Origin: Marinobacter sp. SS13-12
GTDB taxonomy: Bacteria; Pseudomonadota; Gammaproteobacteria; Pseudomonadales; Oleiphilaceae
Assembly: GCF_030227115.1 (NCBI RefSeq)
Contig: NZ_JASSUA010000005.1
Span: 127,633 to 191,632, forward strand
Reading direction: 5' to 3'
Length of the DNA: 64,000 bases
The notes beneath the pieces were generated by a model that had not been told where the DNA came from, made no database searches, and saw only the letters and a list, made by a program, of their open reading frames with translations. Both the position numbers and the translations under genes were made by a program. Below, in pieces: positions 9,812 through 19,312 of the stretch. Each line of letters opens with the position of its first letter. Within the stretch, counting starts at the first letter, position 1.

Positions 9812-10792
9812 ATGGAACCGGAAAAAAGCACGGAGCAGACCTTGATTGAGGCCTTTACGCAGCAGCAGCGGGCGTTCGCGGACGCAATAATGACCGAGAC
9901 GCGAAAGACTCGCCGAAGTGCAAACTGGCGAACTTTCGCGTTCGTTCTAGTGGTTGTGTCTATCTTTGCCACCAATATGCTTTACAGCACCGGGATCGTT
10001 GGTGGTACCACCATCCCCAAAGACGGCAAATATGTTTCCCTCGTGCGCCTCGATGGACCTATCGAAGCAGGACAGGCCAATTCATTCCAACAAATCGAAA
10101 ACCATCTCTACCAGGCATTTCACGACAAAGAGGCTAAAGGCGTTCTTCTGGTCATCAACTCACCCGGCGGTACGCCTGTCCAATCCCACAAACTCTACAA
10201 GTACCTGCTCGATCTAAAGGAAGAGACCGGTAAACATTTGGTAGTCCTGGGGGATGACATGCTGACTTCAGGCGCATACATGGTCGCAGTCGCAGCCGAC
10301 AAGATCTTTGTGAATCCTTCCACACTCACCGGATCAATTGGTGTATTCCAGCAATCATTTGGCTTCAAAGATCTCGCCGACAAAGTAGGCGTTCATGCAC
10401 GGACTATCGTTGCCGGAGAAAATAAACGCAGACTGGACCCTTTCCTTGACACCGATCCAGAAGATCTACAAAAGGTTCAATCGGTACTCAACGACATTCA
10501 TCAACAGTTCATTGCTGTGGTGAAGGATTCTCGTGCAGACAAGCTAACCAGCGATCAAAATTTGTTTACAGGAGATTATTGGACGGGACACGAAGCTGTC
10601 GAGCTAGGATTAGTAGATGGTATCGAAACCTATCACGGAGTTCTTGAAAGCGAGTTCGGTGCTCAACATGCGTTGGACTACACCCAAAAACCGGGACTTT
10701 TTTCGAGGCTGCCAAGGGTTGCTGAGGCATGGCTGGAAGATGCCACGCTGAACATTCTCAACAGCGCTACTAACTCAATACCACGCCTTTAA
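9812..10792 (+). CDS. Membrane-anchored S49 (SppA-like) serine peptidase
   Basis: 326 residues. One membrane helix around residues 40-60 is followed by a ClpP/crotonase-like S49 domain. VLLVINSPGGTP is the oxyanion-hole region, TSGAYMVAVAADKIFVNP carries the likely nucleophile Ser, LTGSIGVFQ is a family motif, and the Lys in GENKRRLDPF fits the catalytic Lys. The length matches the short, single-domain SppA. It starts 3 bases after the transglycosylase, as the last gene of the tra operon, so a role in processing or clearing envelope proteins during conjugation is inferred. Confidence 0.85.
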   Translation: MEPEKSTEQTLIEAFTQQQRAFADAIMTETRKTRRSANWRTFAFVLVVVSIFATNMLYSTGIVGGTTIPKDGKYVSLVRLDGPIEAGQANSFQQIENHLYQAFHDKEAKGVLLVINSPGGTPVQSHKLYKYLLDLKEETGKHLVVLGDDMLTSGAYMVAVAADKIFVNPSTLTGSIGVFQQSFGFKDLADKVGVHARTIVAGENKRRLDPFLDTDPEDLQKVQSVLNDIHQQFIAVVKDSRADKLTSDQNLFTGDYWTGHEAVELGLVDGIETYHGVLESEFGAQHALDYTQKPGLFSRLPRVAEAWLEDATLNILNSATNSIPRL

Positions 10793-10980
10793 TCACCCTT
10801 GCCAGTTGCAGGCCTCACACAAGTGCGGCCTGACACGTCCGATTGCGTCACTATCGGTTCAATGTTTTTCCCATCGCCAGTGACCGAAAAGGGAATTATC
10901 GAATGGTCGTGACACCATAAATTGGCCGCTCGGGTCGCAAAGCGGACATTCAGATCAAAGGCCGAAGGGCTCGCTTTGAG
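10793..10980. other. Intergenic: convergent gene ends
   Basis: 188 bp between convergent genes. It holds an inverted repeat CAGGCC(12 nt)GGCCTG at 10809-10832 without a clear T-run, possibly a terminator. At 10931-10953 there is one arm (GGTCGCAAAGCGGACATTCAG) of a dispersed hairpin repeat also found near 19.2, 23.4, 24.4 and 46.4 kb. Confidence 0.4.
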
Positions 10981-11586
10981 TTATGTTGATTTGGAAGCCA
11001 ACACACCAGCTGCGCCCAAGTAGAACGACGCGACGATCTTATTGGCCCATTTGCTCCCCCGCAAATGCTTGCCCAGCTTGGATGCTCCCACTATGTAGGT
11101 CGCGTATATGGAAAAAGAAATCGCCATTGCGACTGCCACCAATGCTACCGCTTGAGAGATATAAGTGCCGGAAGACTTGATGAATAGCGGGTAGATCATC
11201 AGACTCGCCAGCAGTGCTTTAGGATTTGTCAGTGAGACTGCCATTGCGCTTAGCATCATTTTGCTTACGGTCATTGTCTGAGAGGAAACGGTTACAATAT
11301 TTACCCCGGACCTGAACGCCTTTATGGCGAGATACGTCAGATAAGCAACCCCACACCACTTCAGCAGTACCAGTGCGCTTGCATGGCGTTGTATCAGTAC
11401 GCCCAATCCGGATAACACAAGTATCCCGTGGACGCAGGTTGCCAGCATAAAACCCACTGCGACTGCCAGCGACTTCCGTGCGCCATACTTAAGGGACTGT
11501 CCTACGGCAAATGCAGCGTTCGGCCCAGGCAGAGCCAGGATTGACGCGAAGGTTGTAGCGAAAGTGATTAAAAGTCCCCAATCCAC
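10981..11586 (-). CDS. LysE/RhtB-family amino-acid exporter
   Basis: 201 residues, strongly hydrophobic with about six membrane helices. The N-terminal signature LALPGPNAAFAVGQSLKYG is typical of LysE/RhtB exporters, followed by SLAVAVGFMLA and LKWCGVAYLTYLAIKAFRSG. These inner-membrane proteins export amino acids or derivatives; the substrate cannot be told from sequence. It lies downstream of the DapA-family gene on the same strand with a gap of 55 bases, so the two may be co-transcribed. Confidence 0.88.
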   Translation of the reverse strand: MDWGLLITFATTFASILALPGPNAAFAVGQSLKYGARKSLAVAVGFMLATCVHGILVLSGLGVLIQRHASALVLLKWCGVAYLTYLAIKAFRSGVNIVTVSSQTMTVSKMMLSAMAVSLTNPKALLASLMIYPLFIKSSGTYISQAVALVAVAMAISFSIYATYIVGASKLGKHLRGSKWANKIVASFYLGAAGVLASKST

Positions 11587-11641
11587 TCAAAACCCTCCGC
11601 TTTTAACCCGTTGTATTGACCGTCGTGGAGCGACATTTGCG

Positions 11642-12535
11642 TCACGATAAATCCAGCTCATCAATCAAGTTCGCCAGTCGTCGACGCCCCTCTTTATCAA
11701 GGGTTTTGAGCGGCAGCGGTAAACACGGAGACTCGGCAATTCCCTGCAATTCCGCAGCAGCTGCGACAACCCGCAGGCTTCCTCCAGATTCGTTGAACAA
11801 TTCCCATAAGGGCTGTAATCGTTTCGATAAACGTGTCGCTTCCTGCGCGTTCCCGGCCTGAGCTGCGCGGGTAATCGCAAGTGCTGCAGCGGGAAACACA
11901 CCCCCGATTACTGAGTACCAGGCGTCACATCCGGCATTCAGACCAGTCGCGGCGAAGGCATCTCCGCTTACACCCAAAGTGACATTTGATGGAATGCGTG
12001 CTCGAAGCGCTTCAACCCGCGACCTTGCTTCAGTCGGGTCCTCAGGCACTCCGGGAATCTTAATTGACGCCACGTTCGGAAGAAGCGCGATTTGTCCGTG
12101 GAGCTCGTCGCTGAAATGAAACTGCGTAGTGCCCGGATTGTCGTAAACACAAAGCGGCACCGACAGCGCCTGCGTTACCGTTTCATAGAGGCCAAAAACT
12201 TCGTCAGGAAGCAGTTTCTGATAGGACATAGGCGCTAGCAGTACGCCGTTGACGCCAGCAACGTCTGCATCTTCAGCCAGTGTAAGTACATCGCGCGTAC
12301 GCAGTGCACCAATACCGGCCATCACCGGAACATTCCCTGCGTGCTCTACAGCGAGCCTTACTACACGCGCACGCTCAGCCATGGTCAGATAGGCATAGTT
12401 CCCGGTGGAGCCCAACACGCCTATCGAATCGACGTTGGCAGTAACGAGCCGTTCGATTAATCGAACAAATGCCACCTCGTCCAAACCGCGCTCATTCATA
12501 GGGGTTAAAGGAAATGCGCTGAGGCCCGAAAACAC
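11642..12535 (-). CDS. DapA-family (dihydrodipicolinate synthase-like) aldolase/lyase
   Basis: 297 residues forming a TIM-barrel of the DHDPS/NAL family. The Schiff-base Lys lies in VASIKIPGVPEDP, the catalytic Tyr in CVYDNPGT, and GVLGSTGNYAYLTMAER replaces the usual GTTGE loop. That change suggests a substrate other than that of true DapA. The start is GTG, with GGAGG nearby upstream. The neighbouring LysE exporter suggests amino-acid or keto-acid metabolism, but the reaction is not determined. Confidence 0.8.
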   Translation of the reverse strand: MFSGLSAFPLTPMNERGLDEVAFVRLIERLVTANVDSIGVLGSTGNYAYLTMAERARVVRLAVEHAGNVPVMAGIGALRTRDVLTLAEDADVAGVNGVLLAPMSYQKLLPDEVFGLYETVTQALSVPLCVYDNPGTTQFHFSDELHGQIALLPNVASIKIPGVPEDPTEARSRVEALRARIPSNVTLGVSGDAFAATGLNAGCDAWYSVIGGVFPAAALAITRAAQAGNAQEATRLSKRLQPLWELFNESGGSLRVVAAAAELQGIAESPCLPLPLKTLDKEGRRRLANLIDELDLS

Positions 12536-12719
12536 AATGAATCCTCCGAAGTCGTGGAAAAGGCGGATGCCTTCCTCTTTGAATCAGCCTAGCAGAATGG
12601 AGGTCAATTAGTGCACATCCGCTAGTTCAAATGCGGCCTGCTGGAATGAACCCTACAAACCGGTGCTTTCTCTGATCCTGAAAAGAGGCGTTTGGTCCCC
12701 ATCCGTTATGAACGTACGA

Positions 12720-12938
12720 TCAAACGCCATCAAGCACTAAATGCACAATAAGCATCAGAATTCCAACAAAAGAAGCGGTGAACAGAAGCCCTCCCAGAAT
12801 AAAGGGAAGCGGGCTACCGCTGTTGAAATCTTCCTGATAACGGTGACTTGATTGGACACCGATCGCCGCTCCAAGGATACTTTGTAGAAGCTTTAAAGGC
12901 CTGACGCCATTTCTTCGCTCATGATCTCTGCCAGTCAT
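12720..12938 (-). CDS. DUF2970 small membrane protein
   Basis: 72 residues. LLQSILGAAIGVQSSHRYQ and EDFNSGSPLPFILGG, followed by one membrane helix, match the DUF2970 family of short proteobacterial membrane proteins of unknown function. The start overlaps the end of ccoG by 4 bases, so it is co-transcribed with ccoG. A cytochrome-oxidase-related role is only suggested by that linkage. Confidence 0.85.
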   Translation of the reverse strand: MTGRDHERRNGVRPLKLLQSILGAAIGVQSSHRYQEDFNSGSPLPFILGGLLFTASFVGILMLIVHLVLDGV

Positions 12939-14329
12939 TGTATTGCCCCCGTAAATTTACTGTTTTCGACGAGTTTCAGTGCCGGATCTTCCACTGATTG
13001 GAGATGGAAACGGATAGTATTGGCCTCAGTCTTCAGGGACTCAGGGGCAACTGATACAGAAACCGGTAACTCGACCCTTTCTCCCGAACCCACGGATCCT
13101 GTGGCGGTGGAGCTCAGTTGCAATCCATCCAGACCTGACACACTCACGTTGTAGCTCTGGCTTTGTTGGCTTTTGTTGAGAACTTTCAGGACGTAACTGT
13201 TCTCAATCTGACCTTCCGCGTTGTATCGAAACAGACCACGATCCTTCGCAATATCGAGGGTGACCAGAGGTCTGGATAGAATGGTCAGGGATAATGCCGC
13301 GACCATGGTGAGCAGAGCGACGCCGTAACCGATCATTCTTGGCCTGAGGATACGCCGGCCACCACCCTCCAACTCTCTTTCACTGGTGTAACGAATCAGA
13401 CCCAGGTCGTACCCCATCCGGTCCATGACAGAGTCGCAGGCATCGATACAGGCCGCACACCCTATGCACTCCATCTGCAGGCCATCGCGGATGTCGATAC
13501 CGGTAGGGCACACCTGAACGCACATCTGGCAGTCGATACAGTCACCCAGCCCCTCCGACCGATGATCCGCCCCCCTCTTCCGGGCGCCTCTGGACTCGCC
13601 GCGGGCCGCGTCGTAAGTGATAACCAATGAGTCCCGGTCCAGCATTGATGACTGGAAACGTCCATAAGGACACATATGCAGGCACACTTTCTCCCGGAGC
13701 CAGCCCGCGTTTATGTATGTCGCAGCCGTGAAGAAAAAGACCCAGAAAAGAGCCATACTTCCTATGTCCATGGTAACCAGGTTGGGTACCAGTTCCCGAA
13801 TGGGTGTGAAGTAACCAACGAACGTCACAGCTGTTACAAGGCTGATCATTAGCCAGAGGCTATGCTTCTGCACGCGTTTGAGAAACTTGGCGGAGCTCAT
13901 GGGTGCCTGGTCAAGCTTGATGCGCTGGTTTCGGTCGCCCTCGGAGACTTTTTCTGCCCACATGAAAATCCACATCCATACACTCTGAGGACAGGTGTAT
14001 CCGCACCAGACCCGTCCTGCCAACACGGTCAAAAAGAACAGCCCGAATGCGCATATGATCAGGATTGGGGACAGGACAACCAGATCCTGAGGCCAGAAGG
14101 TACTGCCAAATATGTGGAACTGTTTATCAGAAAGGTCCCATAACACGGCTTGGCGATCGCCCCAGCTCAGCCATGCCGTTCCGAAATACAGCGTAAAGAG
14201 AATTACTCCGCCAAGGATTCTTAGTTGCCTGAACGATCCCTTAAAACTACGAGTATGAATTTTATCCATTATCTGGGAGCGGCCAGAGCCGGTATCGATA
14301 TTGCGAAGCGGTATATTCTGGCTCATCAC
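12935..14329 (-). CDS. ccoG: CcoG (RdxA/FixG), cbb3 oxidase maturation ferredoxin
   Basis: 464 residues. N-terminal and central membrane helices surround a polyferredoxin region. Cluster motifs are CGYTCPQSVW, then GDCIDCQMCVQVCPTG and MECIGCAACIDACD. The C-terminal third is a periplasmic Ig-like FixG domain. CcoG takes part in copper delivery for cbb3-type cytochrome c oxidase assembly. No ccoNOP or ccoIS genes are in the window, so this copy is separated from its usual partners. It overlaps DUF934 and DUF2970 at both ends. Confidence 0.93.
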   Translation of the reverse strand: MMSQNIPLRNIDTGSGRSQIMDKIHTRSFKGSFRQLRILGGVILFTLYFGTAWLSWGDRQAVLWDLSDKQFHIFGSTFWPQDLVVLSPILIICAFGLFFLTVLAGRVWCGYTCPQSVWMWIFMWAEKVSEGDRNQRIKLDQAPMSSAKFLKRVQKHSLWLMISLVTAVTFVGYFTPIRELVPNLVTMDIGSMALFWVFFFTAATYINAGWLREKVCLHMCPYGRFQSSMLDRDSLVITYDAARGESRGARKRGADHRSEGLGDCIDCQMCVQVCPTGIDIRDGLQMECIGCAACIDACDSVMDRMGYDLGLIRYTSERELEGGGRRILRPRMIGYGVALLTMVAALSLTILSRPLVTLDIAKDRGLFRYNAEGQIENSYVLKVLNKSQQSQSYNVSVSGLDGLQLSSTATGSVGSGERVELPVSVSVAPESLKTEANTIRFHLQSVEDPALKLVENSKFTGAIQ

Positions 14330-14853
14330 TCACCTCCTCTGCGGCGAAAATGCGGCTCTGGCGTTGCTATGGAGCGCGCATAAATCATGTCGAAACCGGC
14401 CAGCCCTTTCAGGGCATCTTTCGCCGACTTGTCCTGACGAACCGCGAAGGAGGTAAATCCGCACTGGCGCATGGCGGCCAACTGGTCTCGAAGTACCTCC
14501 CCCACCGCACGCAAATCACCGCTAAAACCCATCCGCTCACGAAGCAGGAAGGCTTGCGAATAAGCGCGGCCATCACGAAAACTGTGAAACTGAAGGGCAA
14601 TGAGCGGCAACGTCTCTATCCATTCCGCCAGTACTTCCGGATTATCCTCGGGATCAAGCAAGACAGCGGTTTGTACTTGCTGGCAATCGGCTGTTTTGCT
14701 TCGCTGAGGGTTCTCCAGCCAGGCTGCCAGTGGCAGTATCCGGTGGAGCTTCGTCTGGCTGCCTGATAAGTGTTTGCAGTTCTCCACGATTTCCCAAGGG
14801 TCGTCGTCGATTAACGTCGCCTGTCCATCAATGAGGCCAATCAGATTGATCAT
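14326..14853 (-). CDS. DUF934 protein, sulfite-reductase partner
   Basis: 175 residues. The family blocks ALQFHSFRDGRAYSQAFLLR and GEVLRDQLAAMRQCGFTSFAV match DUF934, commonly found next to cysI-type reductases in proteobacteria and presumed to act in assimilatory sulfate reduction. Start and stop overlap the sulfite reductase and ccoG genes by 4 bases each, giving a tight operon. Confidence 0.88.
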   Translation of the reverse strand: MINLIGLIDGQATLIDDDPWEIVENCKHLSGSQTKLHRILPLAAWLENPQRSKTADCQQVQTAVLLDPEDNPEVLAEWIETLPLIALQFHSFRDGRAYSQAFLLRERMGFSGDLRAVGEVLRDQLAAMRQCGFTSFAVRQDKSAKDALKGLAGFDMIYARSIATPEPHFRRRGGE

Positions 14854-16532
14854 GAGCGGGCCTCCGGTTTTTTTGCGGAAGTGCCGTAGACACTTTCTTT
14901 GAATGGGGCGATGCCCAGCCTCTGCACCGCTTCGTTGAAGGGCTCGTCAACCTCGCGATAATCGAGATAGGTGGTCAGCAGGCGCTCGACAACACCAACC
15001 ACCTCTTCACTGCGGAAGGAAGGGCCAATAATCTTACCAAGTGCGCTGCTGTTCCCTTTGGAGCCTCCGATGGTGACCTGGAAATACTCCTCCCCATTCC
15101 GGTCCACACCCAAAATGCCTATGTTTCCAATGTGATGATGCCCACACGCGTTCATACAGCCGGATATGTTGAGGCTGAGATCACCGAGGTCGTGTAGGTA
15201 GTCCAGATCGTTGAAGCGCTCCTGGAGTGCAGAAGCCAGAGGAATGGAGCGTGTGTTCGCCAGACTGCAATAGTCGCCACCCGGGCAGGCTATGATGTCT
15301 GTCAGAAGGCCGATGTTGGGCGTCGCCAGGTTCTGTTCTGTCAGAGCCTTCCAAAGCCGGTACAGATCCTTTTTCCGGATATCCGGTAACACCAGATTCT
15401 GCTCATGTGCAACTCGAAGCTCCCCAAAACCGAATGTCTCCGCTAGCCCCGCGGCTGCTCGCATCTGCTCCGCGGTAATGTCACCGGGCGCTGTGGTACC
15501 GCCGGACTTAGTGGACAGCACGACGCACATGTAACCCGCCACCTGGTGAGGTCTGGTGTTGTTTTCAAGCCAGCGGGCGAAGTCTTTATCACGGGCAAGC
15601 CACGCCCCCATGTCGGGGTCCAGTGCGTCCAGCCTTTCATAATATGGTGCAGAAAACGCACCGGCGACTCGCTGGTATTCCTTCTCCGTAAGCTGAGCAC
15701 TGCTGTGGCGGACTTTTTCCCATTCTCTATCCACTTCATCCCTGAAGGCCTCCAGTCCCAGGGAACGGACCAGAATCTTGATGCGGGCTTTGTACTTGTT
15801 GTCTCTACGGCCATGCCGGTTATAGACCCTCAGAACAGCTTCGACGTAACTGAGCAAGTCCTTCCAGCACAGATCCTCACGGACAACCTGCCCAAGAATA
15901 GGGGTGCGACCCAGTCCGCCCCCAACAATCACTCTTAACCGCTGGCTACCCTGGGCGTCCAGATACAGATGCAACCCAATGTCGTGGGCCTTCGTTGCCG
16001 CCCGGTCCTGCTCGGCCGAAGCAATTGCAATCTTGAACTTACGGGGTAGAAACAGAAACTCCGGGTTGATGGTTGACCATTGCCTTAGTATTTCTGCCAG
16101 CGGACGAGGGTCCATCACTTCATCCCGCGCAACCCCGGCAAACGCGTCAGTGGAGATATTGCGCACACAGTTGCCGGATGTCTGGATCGCATGCATCTCA
16201 TGGCTGGCCAACCATTCCAGGATATCCGGCACCCGTTCGAGTTCTACCCAGTTGAACTGGATATTCTGCCGCGTTGTAAGGTGCCCGTAGCCGCGGTCAT
16301 AGCGTTCAGCGACGGTAGCAAGTGCCCGGAGTTGCTTGGAAGATAGGGTGCCGTAGGGAATTGCCACCCGGAGCATATAGGCGTGGCGTTGCAAATACAC
16401 ACCATTCTGAAGCCGCAGCGGCAGGAACTCTTCTTCTGTCAGCTCGCCGTTGAGCCGTCGTTTAACCTGGTCCCTGAATTGATCAACCCGAGCCTTAACC
16501 AGCTCACGGTCGTAATCATCATACTTGTACAC
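14850..16532 (-). CDS. Nitrite/sulfite reductase haemoprotein (CysI-like)
   Basis: 560 residues with the duplicated ferredoxin-like and sirohaem-binding domains. The [4Fe-4S]/sirohaem ligands are in CPGGDYCSLAN and SGCMNACGHHH. YGHLTTRQNIQFNWVEL and GNCVRNISTDAFAGVA are family motifs of the first half. It reduces sulfite to sulfide (or nitrite to ammonia) with six electrons. DUF934 immediately downstream argues for sulfite. It is the first gene of the cysI-like/DUF934/ccoG/DUF2970 operon. Confidence 0.9.
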   Translation of the reverse strand: MYKYDDYDRELVKARVDQFRDQVKRRLNGELTEEEFLPLRLQNGVYLQRHAYMLRVAIPYGTLSSKQLRALATVAERYDRGYGHLTTRQNIQFNWVELERVPDILEWLASHEMHAIQTSGNCVRNISTDAFAGVARDEVMDPRPLAEILRQWSTINPEFLFLPRKFKIAIASAEQDRAATKAHDIGLHLYLDAQGSQRLRVIVGGGLGRTPILGQVVREDLCWKDLLSYVEAVLRVYNRHGRRDNKYKARIKILVRSLGLEAFRDEVDREWEKVRHSSAQLTEKEYQRVAGAFSAPYYERLDALDPDMGAWLARDKDFARWLENNTRPHQVAGYMCVVLSTKSGGTTAPGDITAEQMRAAAGLAETFGFGELRVAHEQNLVLPDIRKKDLYRLWKALTEQNLATPNIGLLTDIIACPGGDYCSLANTRSIPLASALQERFNDLDYLHDLGDLSLNISGCMNACGHHHIGNIGILGVDRNGEEYFQVTIGGSKGNSSALGKIIGPSFRSEEVVGVVERLLTTYLDYREVDEPFNEAVQRLGIAPFKESVYGTSAKKPEARS

Positions 16533-16571
16533 TGTCTCTCACCCACAATGGTTCTATTTGGGGAAGAGGTT

Positions 16572-16588
16572 ATCCAGTTCCTCTGGAT
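16572..16588. promoter_or_regulatory. Inverted repeat ahead of the sulfite reductase operon
   Basis: ATCCAG-N5-CTGGAT lies 40 bp upstream of the reductase start, in the 102-bp gap after the MocR gene. It could be an operator for MocR or a sulfur regulator. This is inference from symmetry and position only. Confidence 0.3.
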
Positions 16589-16634
16589 CGGTGCAGGCTC
16601 AATTTTTTTAATTTTGATAGGGACAGATGGGTAA

Positions 16635-18083
16635 TCAGGTTAGATTCAGTAACTCTGGCAGCTGATTCAGGGCGCGAATCCTTCGATCGTCCCATGGGTG
16701 GGAATAGCTTATCCTAAGGCAATTGGCGAATTCGCCAGATGCGGAAAAAAGCGGACCAGGCGTTATTACAACGCCGGCCTCAAGTGCCTTGCGGTAACAC
16801 GCCAGCGTGTCAACGGTTGACGGCAGCTCCAGCCAGACCGCCAAGCCGCCCTGGGGCGCCGTCACTCTTACTGGCACCGGCCAGGCATGCAAGGAGGCCA
16901 GCAATCGATCGCGCTGTACTCTCAACAATTTCCGTTGCCGGCGCAGATGTGCAGACAGCTCCCCTTCTTTCATATACTCGGCCACGCCTTGCTGTAAATA
17001 ACGGCTGCTCGCCAGCTGAGTCACCATCTTCAGATGCAGTATCCGTTGGTGCCAGCGCGCCCCCGAAATCCAGCCCAGGCGCAGGTCCCTGGACAACACT
17101 TTGGAAAACGAACTGCAGTGGATCACCCGGTCTGTCTCATCCAGGGCCTTGAGCGTGTCGGGTACCTGGTAAAATCCTGACTCGGCGTATATATCGTCTT
17201 CGATAACCGCCAGGTCGTGCTTTTCGGCCAATGCCATCAGGCGTTGGCAAGAGGCATTAGACATCAAGGCCCCGCCGGGCGTGGCGAACGCCGGTGATAC
17301 GATGCAAGCCTGAATGTCCCAGCGCCCCAGCGCTTCTTCCAGGGCGTCAAGGTCCATTCCGGTTGACGTGGAGGTTGGTATTTCCAGGACCTGCAAATCA
17401 AGCTGTTCCAACAACTGCAATACGCCATAGAACCCGGGCGATTCCACCGCGACAATATCTCCAGGCCGGCAGCAGGCCATAAGCGCCAGAAACAGGGCAT
17501 GTTGACAACCAGACGTTATGCACAACTCGTCCGGGCTAACCAGCCATCCTCTTTTGGCCAGCAGAAGCCCAAGCTGCTCCCGTAACGCAAGGTCGCCGGC
17601 AGGCTTATCGTAATATTGAAAGTCTGCACCACGCTGCCGCCGGAGTGCCCGCCCAATCGATCGGTTAAGGCTAACGATGCCAGGTGGTAAATCGCCGGCA
17701 TGCAGTTCTGGTAAAAGGTCGAACGCGGCACTTCGGCCCATGATATCCAACAATAGATCACTGACGTTGACGGGACGTGGCGCCTCGATACGGGAGGTCA
17801 TCCTGGGCGGTTCAGTGGTTTTAGGTACCAGGGTAACGAAATGGCCTGCCTTTGGCCGGACTTCCAGCAGTCCCTGTGCCTCCAGTCGCTGCAGGGCATG
17901 CTGAACAGTCGCCTTGGACAGCCCCTGCTGCGTGCAGATCTCACGGATGGATGGCAAGCGATCACCGAGCTTCCAGCGCCCATCAATGATGCCCTGCAGC
18001 AACCATTGTTCCAGTTGCTGGTAGCGGTAAGTTTCTTCGCCCAACAAAACTCTCCCACAGCACTCGGTTCGTGTCTGTTGCAA
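16635..18083 (-). CDS. MocR-type regulator (GntR wHTH + aminotransferase domain)
   Basis: 482 residues. The N-terminal winged helix (LPSIREICTQQGLSKATVQH) is GntR-like. The remainder is a class-I aminotransferase fold binding PLP, with ITSGCQHALFLALMACCRPGD and the Lys in HCSSFSKVLSRDLRLGWISG as the expected PLP-binding residue. MocR proteins sense vitamin B6 or amine/amino-acid effectors. It lies directly upstream of the sulfite reductase on the same strand, so it may control it or the neighbouring amino-acid genes. Confidence 0.9.
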   Translation of the reverse strand: MQQTRTECCGRVLLGEETYRYQQLEQWLLQGIIDGRWKLGDRLPSIREICTQQGLSKATVQHALQRLEAQGLLEVRPKAGHFVTLVPKTTEPPRMTSRIEAPRPVNVSDLLLDIMGRSAAFDLLPELHAGDLPPGIVSLNRSIGRALRRQRGADFQYYDKPAGDLALREQLGLLLAKRGWLVSPDELCITSGCQHALFLALMACCRPGDIVAVESPGFYGVLQLLEQLDLQVLEIPTSTSTGMDLDALEEALGRWDIQACIVSPAFATPGGALMSNASCQRLMALAEKHDLAVIEDDIYAESGFYQVPDTLKALDETDRVIHCSSFSKVLSRDLRLGWISGARWHQRILHLKMVTQLASSRYLQQGVAEYMKEGELSAHLRRQRKLLRVQRDRLLASLHAWPVPVRVTAPQGGLAVWLELPSTVDTLACYRKALEAGVVITPGPLFSASGEFANCLRISYSHPWDDRRIRALNQLPELLNLT

Positions 18084-18144
18084 ACAACTTCAAGGCATAG
18101 TGTCGCAATGCCACTCGTCTGGTTGAAGTCAGGGAAAACTTAGA

Positions 18145-19038
18145 TCACGGTTTAGCTTTCACCAGATGATCTACTAAGTGACGAGCTACCACAGGAAGAT
18201 CCTCGTAACTGCGCATACCAATGACAAGCTCGCGATGTGCCCATTCGTCCGCCAATGGGATCAAGTGCAGGCGGAGGCCACGTAAATCCCGATAGAGGGT
18301 TCGTTCTGGGAGAATTCCGATACCCATACCATAGTGAATCATCCGGCATATCGCATCGAAACTACGGACTTGGATGCGCATTCTCAGAGGTCTACCGGTT
18401 TGATTAGCTTGAATATGAATCAGTGAATGAAGAGATGTATCCTGCTGGAGACCAATGAAATCATATTCAATAGCTTCGTGAAGAAACACCTGATCTTGAC
18501 CTGACAACGGATGATTTTCGGGAGTGACTAACATCAACTGGTCACGCTTATAGGGAATTATCTCCAGGTCGCTTGAATCCACGTGCTTAGCGAAAATTCC
18601 GATATCGGTGAGGCCATCTCGAACGGCTGTAACAGCTTCTGTACTCGTTCGTTCCTGTAGATCGATTTTTGTCTGCGAATACTCACGAGTAAAGGTGCTC
18701 AAATCTTCGGGTAAATATGCAATGACGGCAGAAGTGTTTGAGTGGATACGTACGTGCCCACGAACACCTTCTTCATATTCATTGAGTTCAGCGTCCAGAC
18801 GAGCAACATTTTCGAGAATGCACCGAGCGTGATGAAGCAGTGAGTGGCCCTCAGGAGTGAGTTCAACACCTCGCGACTTTCGGTAGAGTAGTTTTGCACC
18901 AACCAATGACTCTAAGTCACTGACTCGCTTGCTTACAGCGGCCAGCGCTAAATGCTCTCTGTCGGCAGGTGCAGTCAGTCTCCCTTCTTCAGCAATAGTG
19001 ACAAAAAGCCTCAAAGTGACGAAATCAAAACGTCGCAT
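18145..19038 (-). CDS. LysR-family transcriptional regulator
   Basis: 297 residues from ATG 19038, chosen for the GGAG upstream; a longer start at 19074 is possible. The N-terminal helix-turn-helix reads FVTIAEEGRLTAPADREHLA then SKRVSDLESLVGAKLLYR, the standard LysR layout. The effector domain follows from about residue 90 (GHVRIHSNTSAVIAYLPEDL). The adjacent MocR gene is on the same strand and there is no divergent partner gene, so its target is not evident. Confidence 0.9.
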   Translation of the reverse strand: MRRFDFVTLRLFVTIAEEGRLTAPADREHLALAAVSKRVSDLESLVGAKLLYRKSRGVELTPEGHSLLHHARCILENVARLDAELNEYEEGVRGHVRIHSNTSAVIAYLPEDLSTFTREYSQTKIDLQERTSTEAVTAVRDGLTDIGIFAKHVDSSDLEIIPYKRDQLMLVTPENHPLSGQDQVFLHEAIEYDFIGLQQDTSLHSLIHIQANQTGRPLRMRIQVRSFDAICRMIHYGMGIGILPERTLYRDLRGLRLHLIPLADEWAHRELVIGMRSYEDLPVVARHLVDHLVKAKP

Positions 19039-19148
19039 ATTTTCGTGGCTCCGTAGCAACAACGATATATGCATTCTATAACGCGCTGGCTATAACATAG
19101 TAGCGGTAAAGTGGAAGGCCAGATTTTCACGGATGTATTGCTAAAGGC

Positions 19149-19207
19149 AAATGTTCGCTTTTGTTTAGCTGAGGCCCTTGGGTAGCCTTGGTCGCAAAGC
19201 GAACGTT
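19149..19207. repeat. Dispersed hairpin repeat, copy near 19.2 kb
   Basis: Arms AATGTTCGCTTTTG and CAAAGCGAACGTT can pair, with GTTTAGC after the left arm. The same architecture recurs at 23373-23430 and 24412-24470, and single arms at 10931-10953 and 46434-46453. It lies in the gap upstream of the LysR gene, and downstream on the plus strand the text ends in CGCCCTGGTTTAGC (about 19224-19237). Confidence 0.6.
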
Positions 19208-19312
19208 CAGATTTTGGGATAACGCCCTGGTTTAGCAACATCTATGGAGCGCAGTGAAATGGGAATCCGGTGAAGATGCTAGCGTCCTACAACAATTTGT
19301 TTAATTTCCAAC

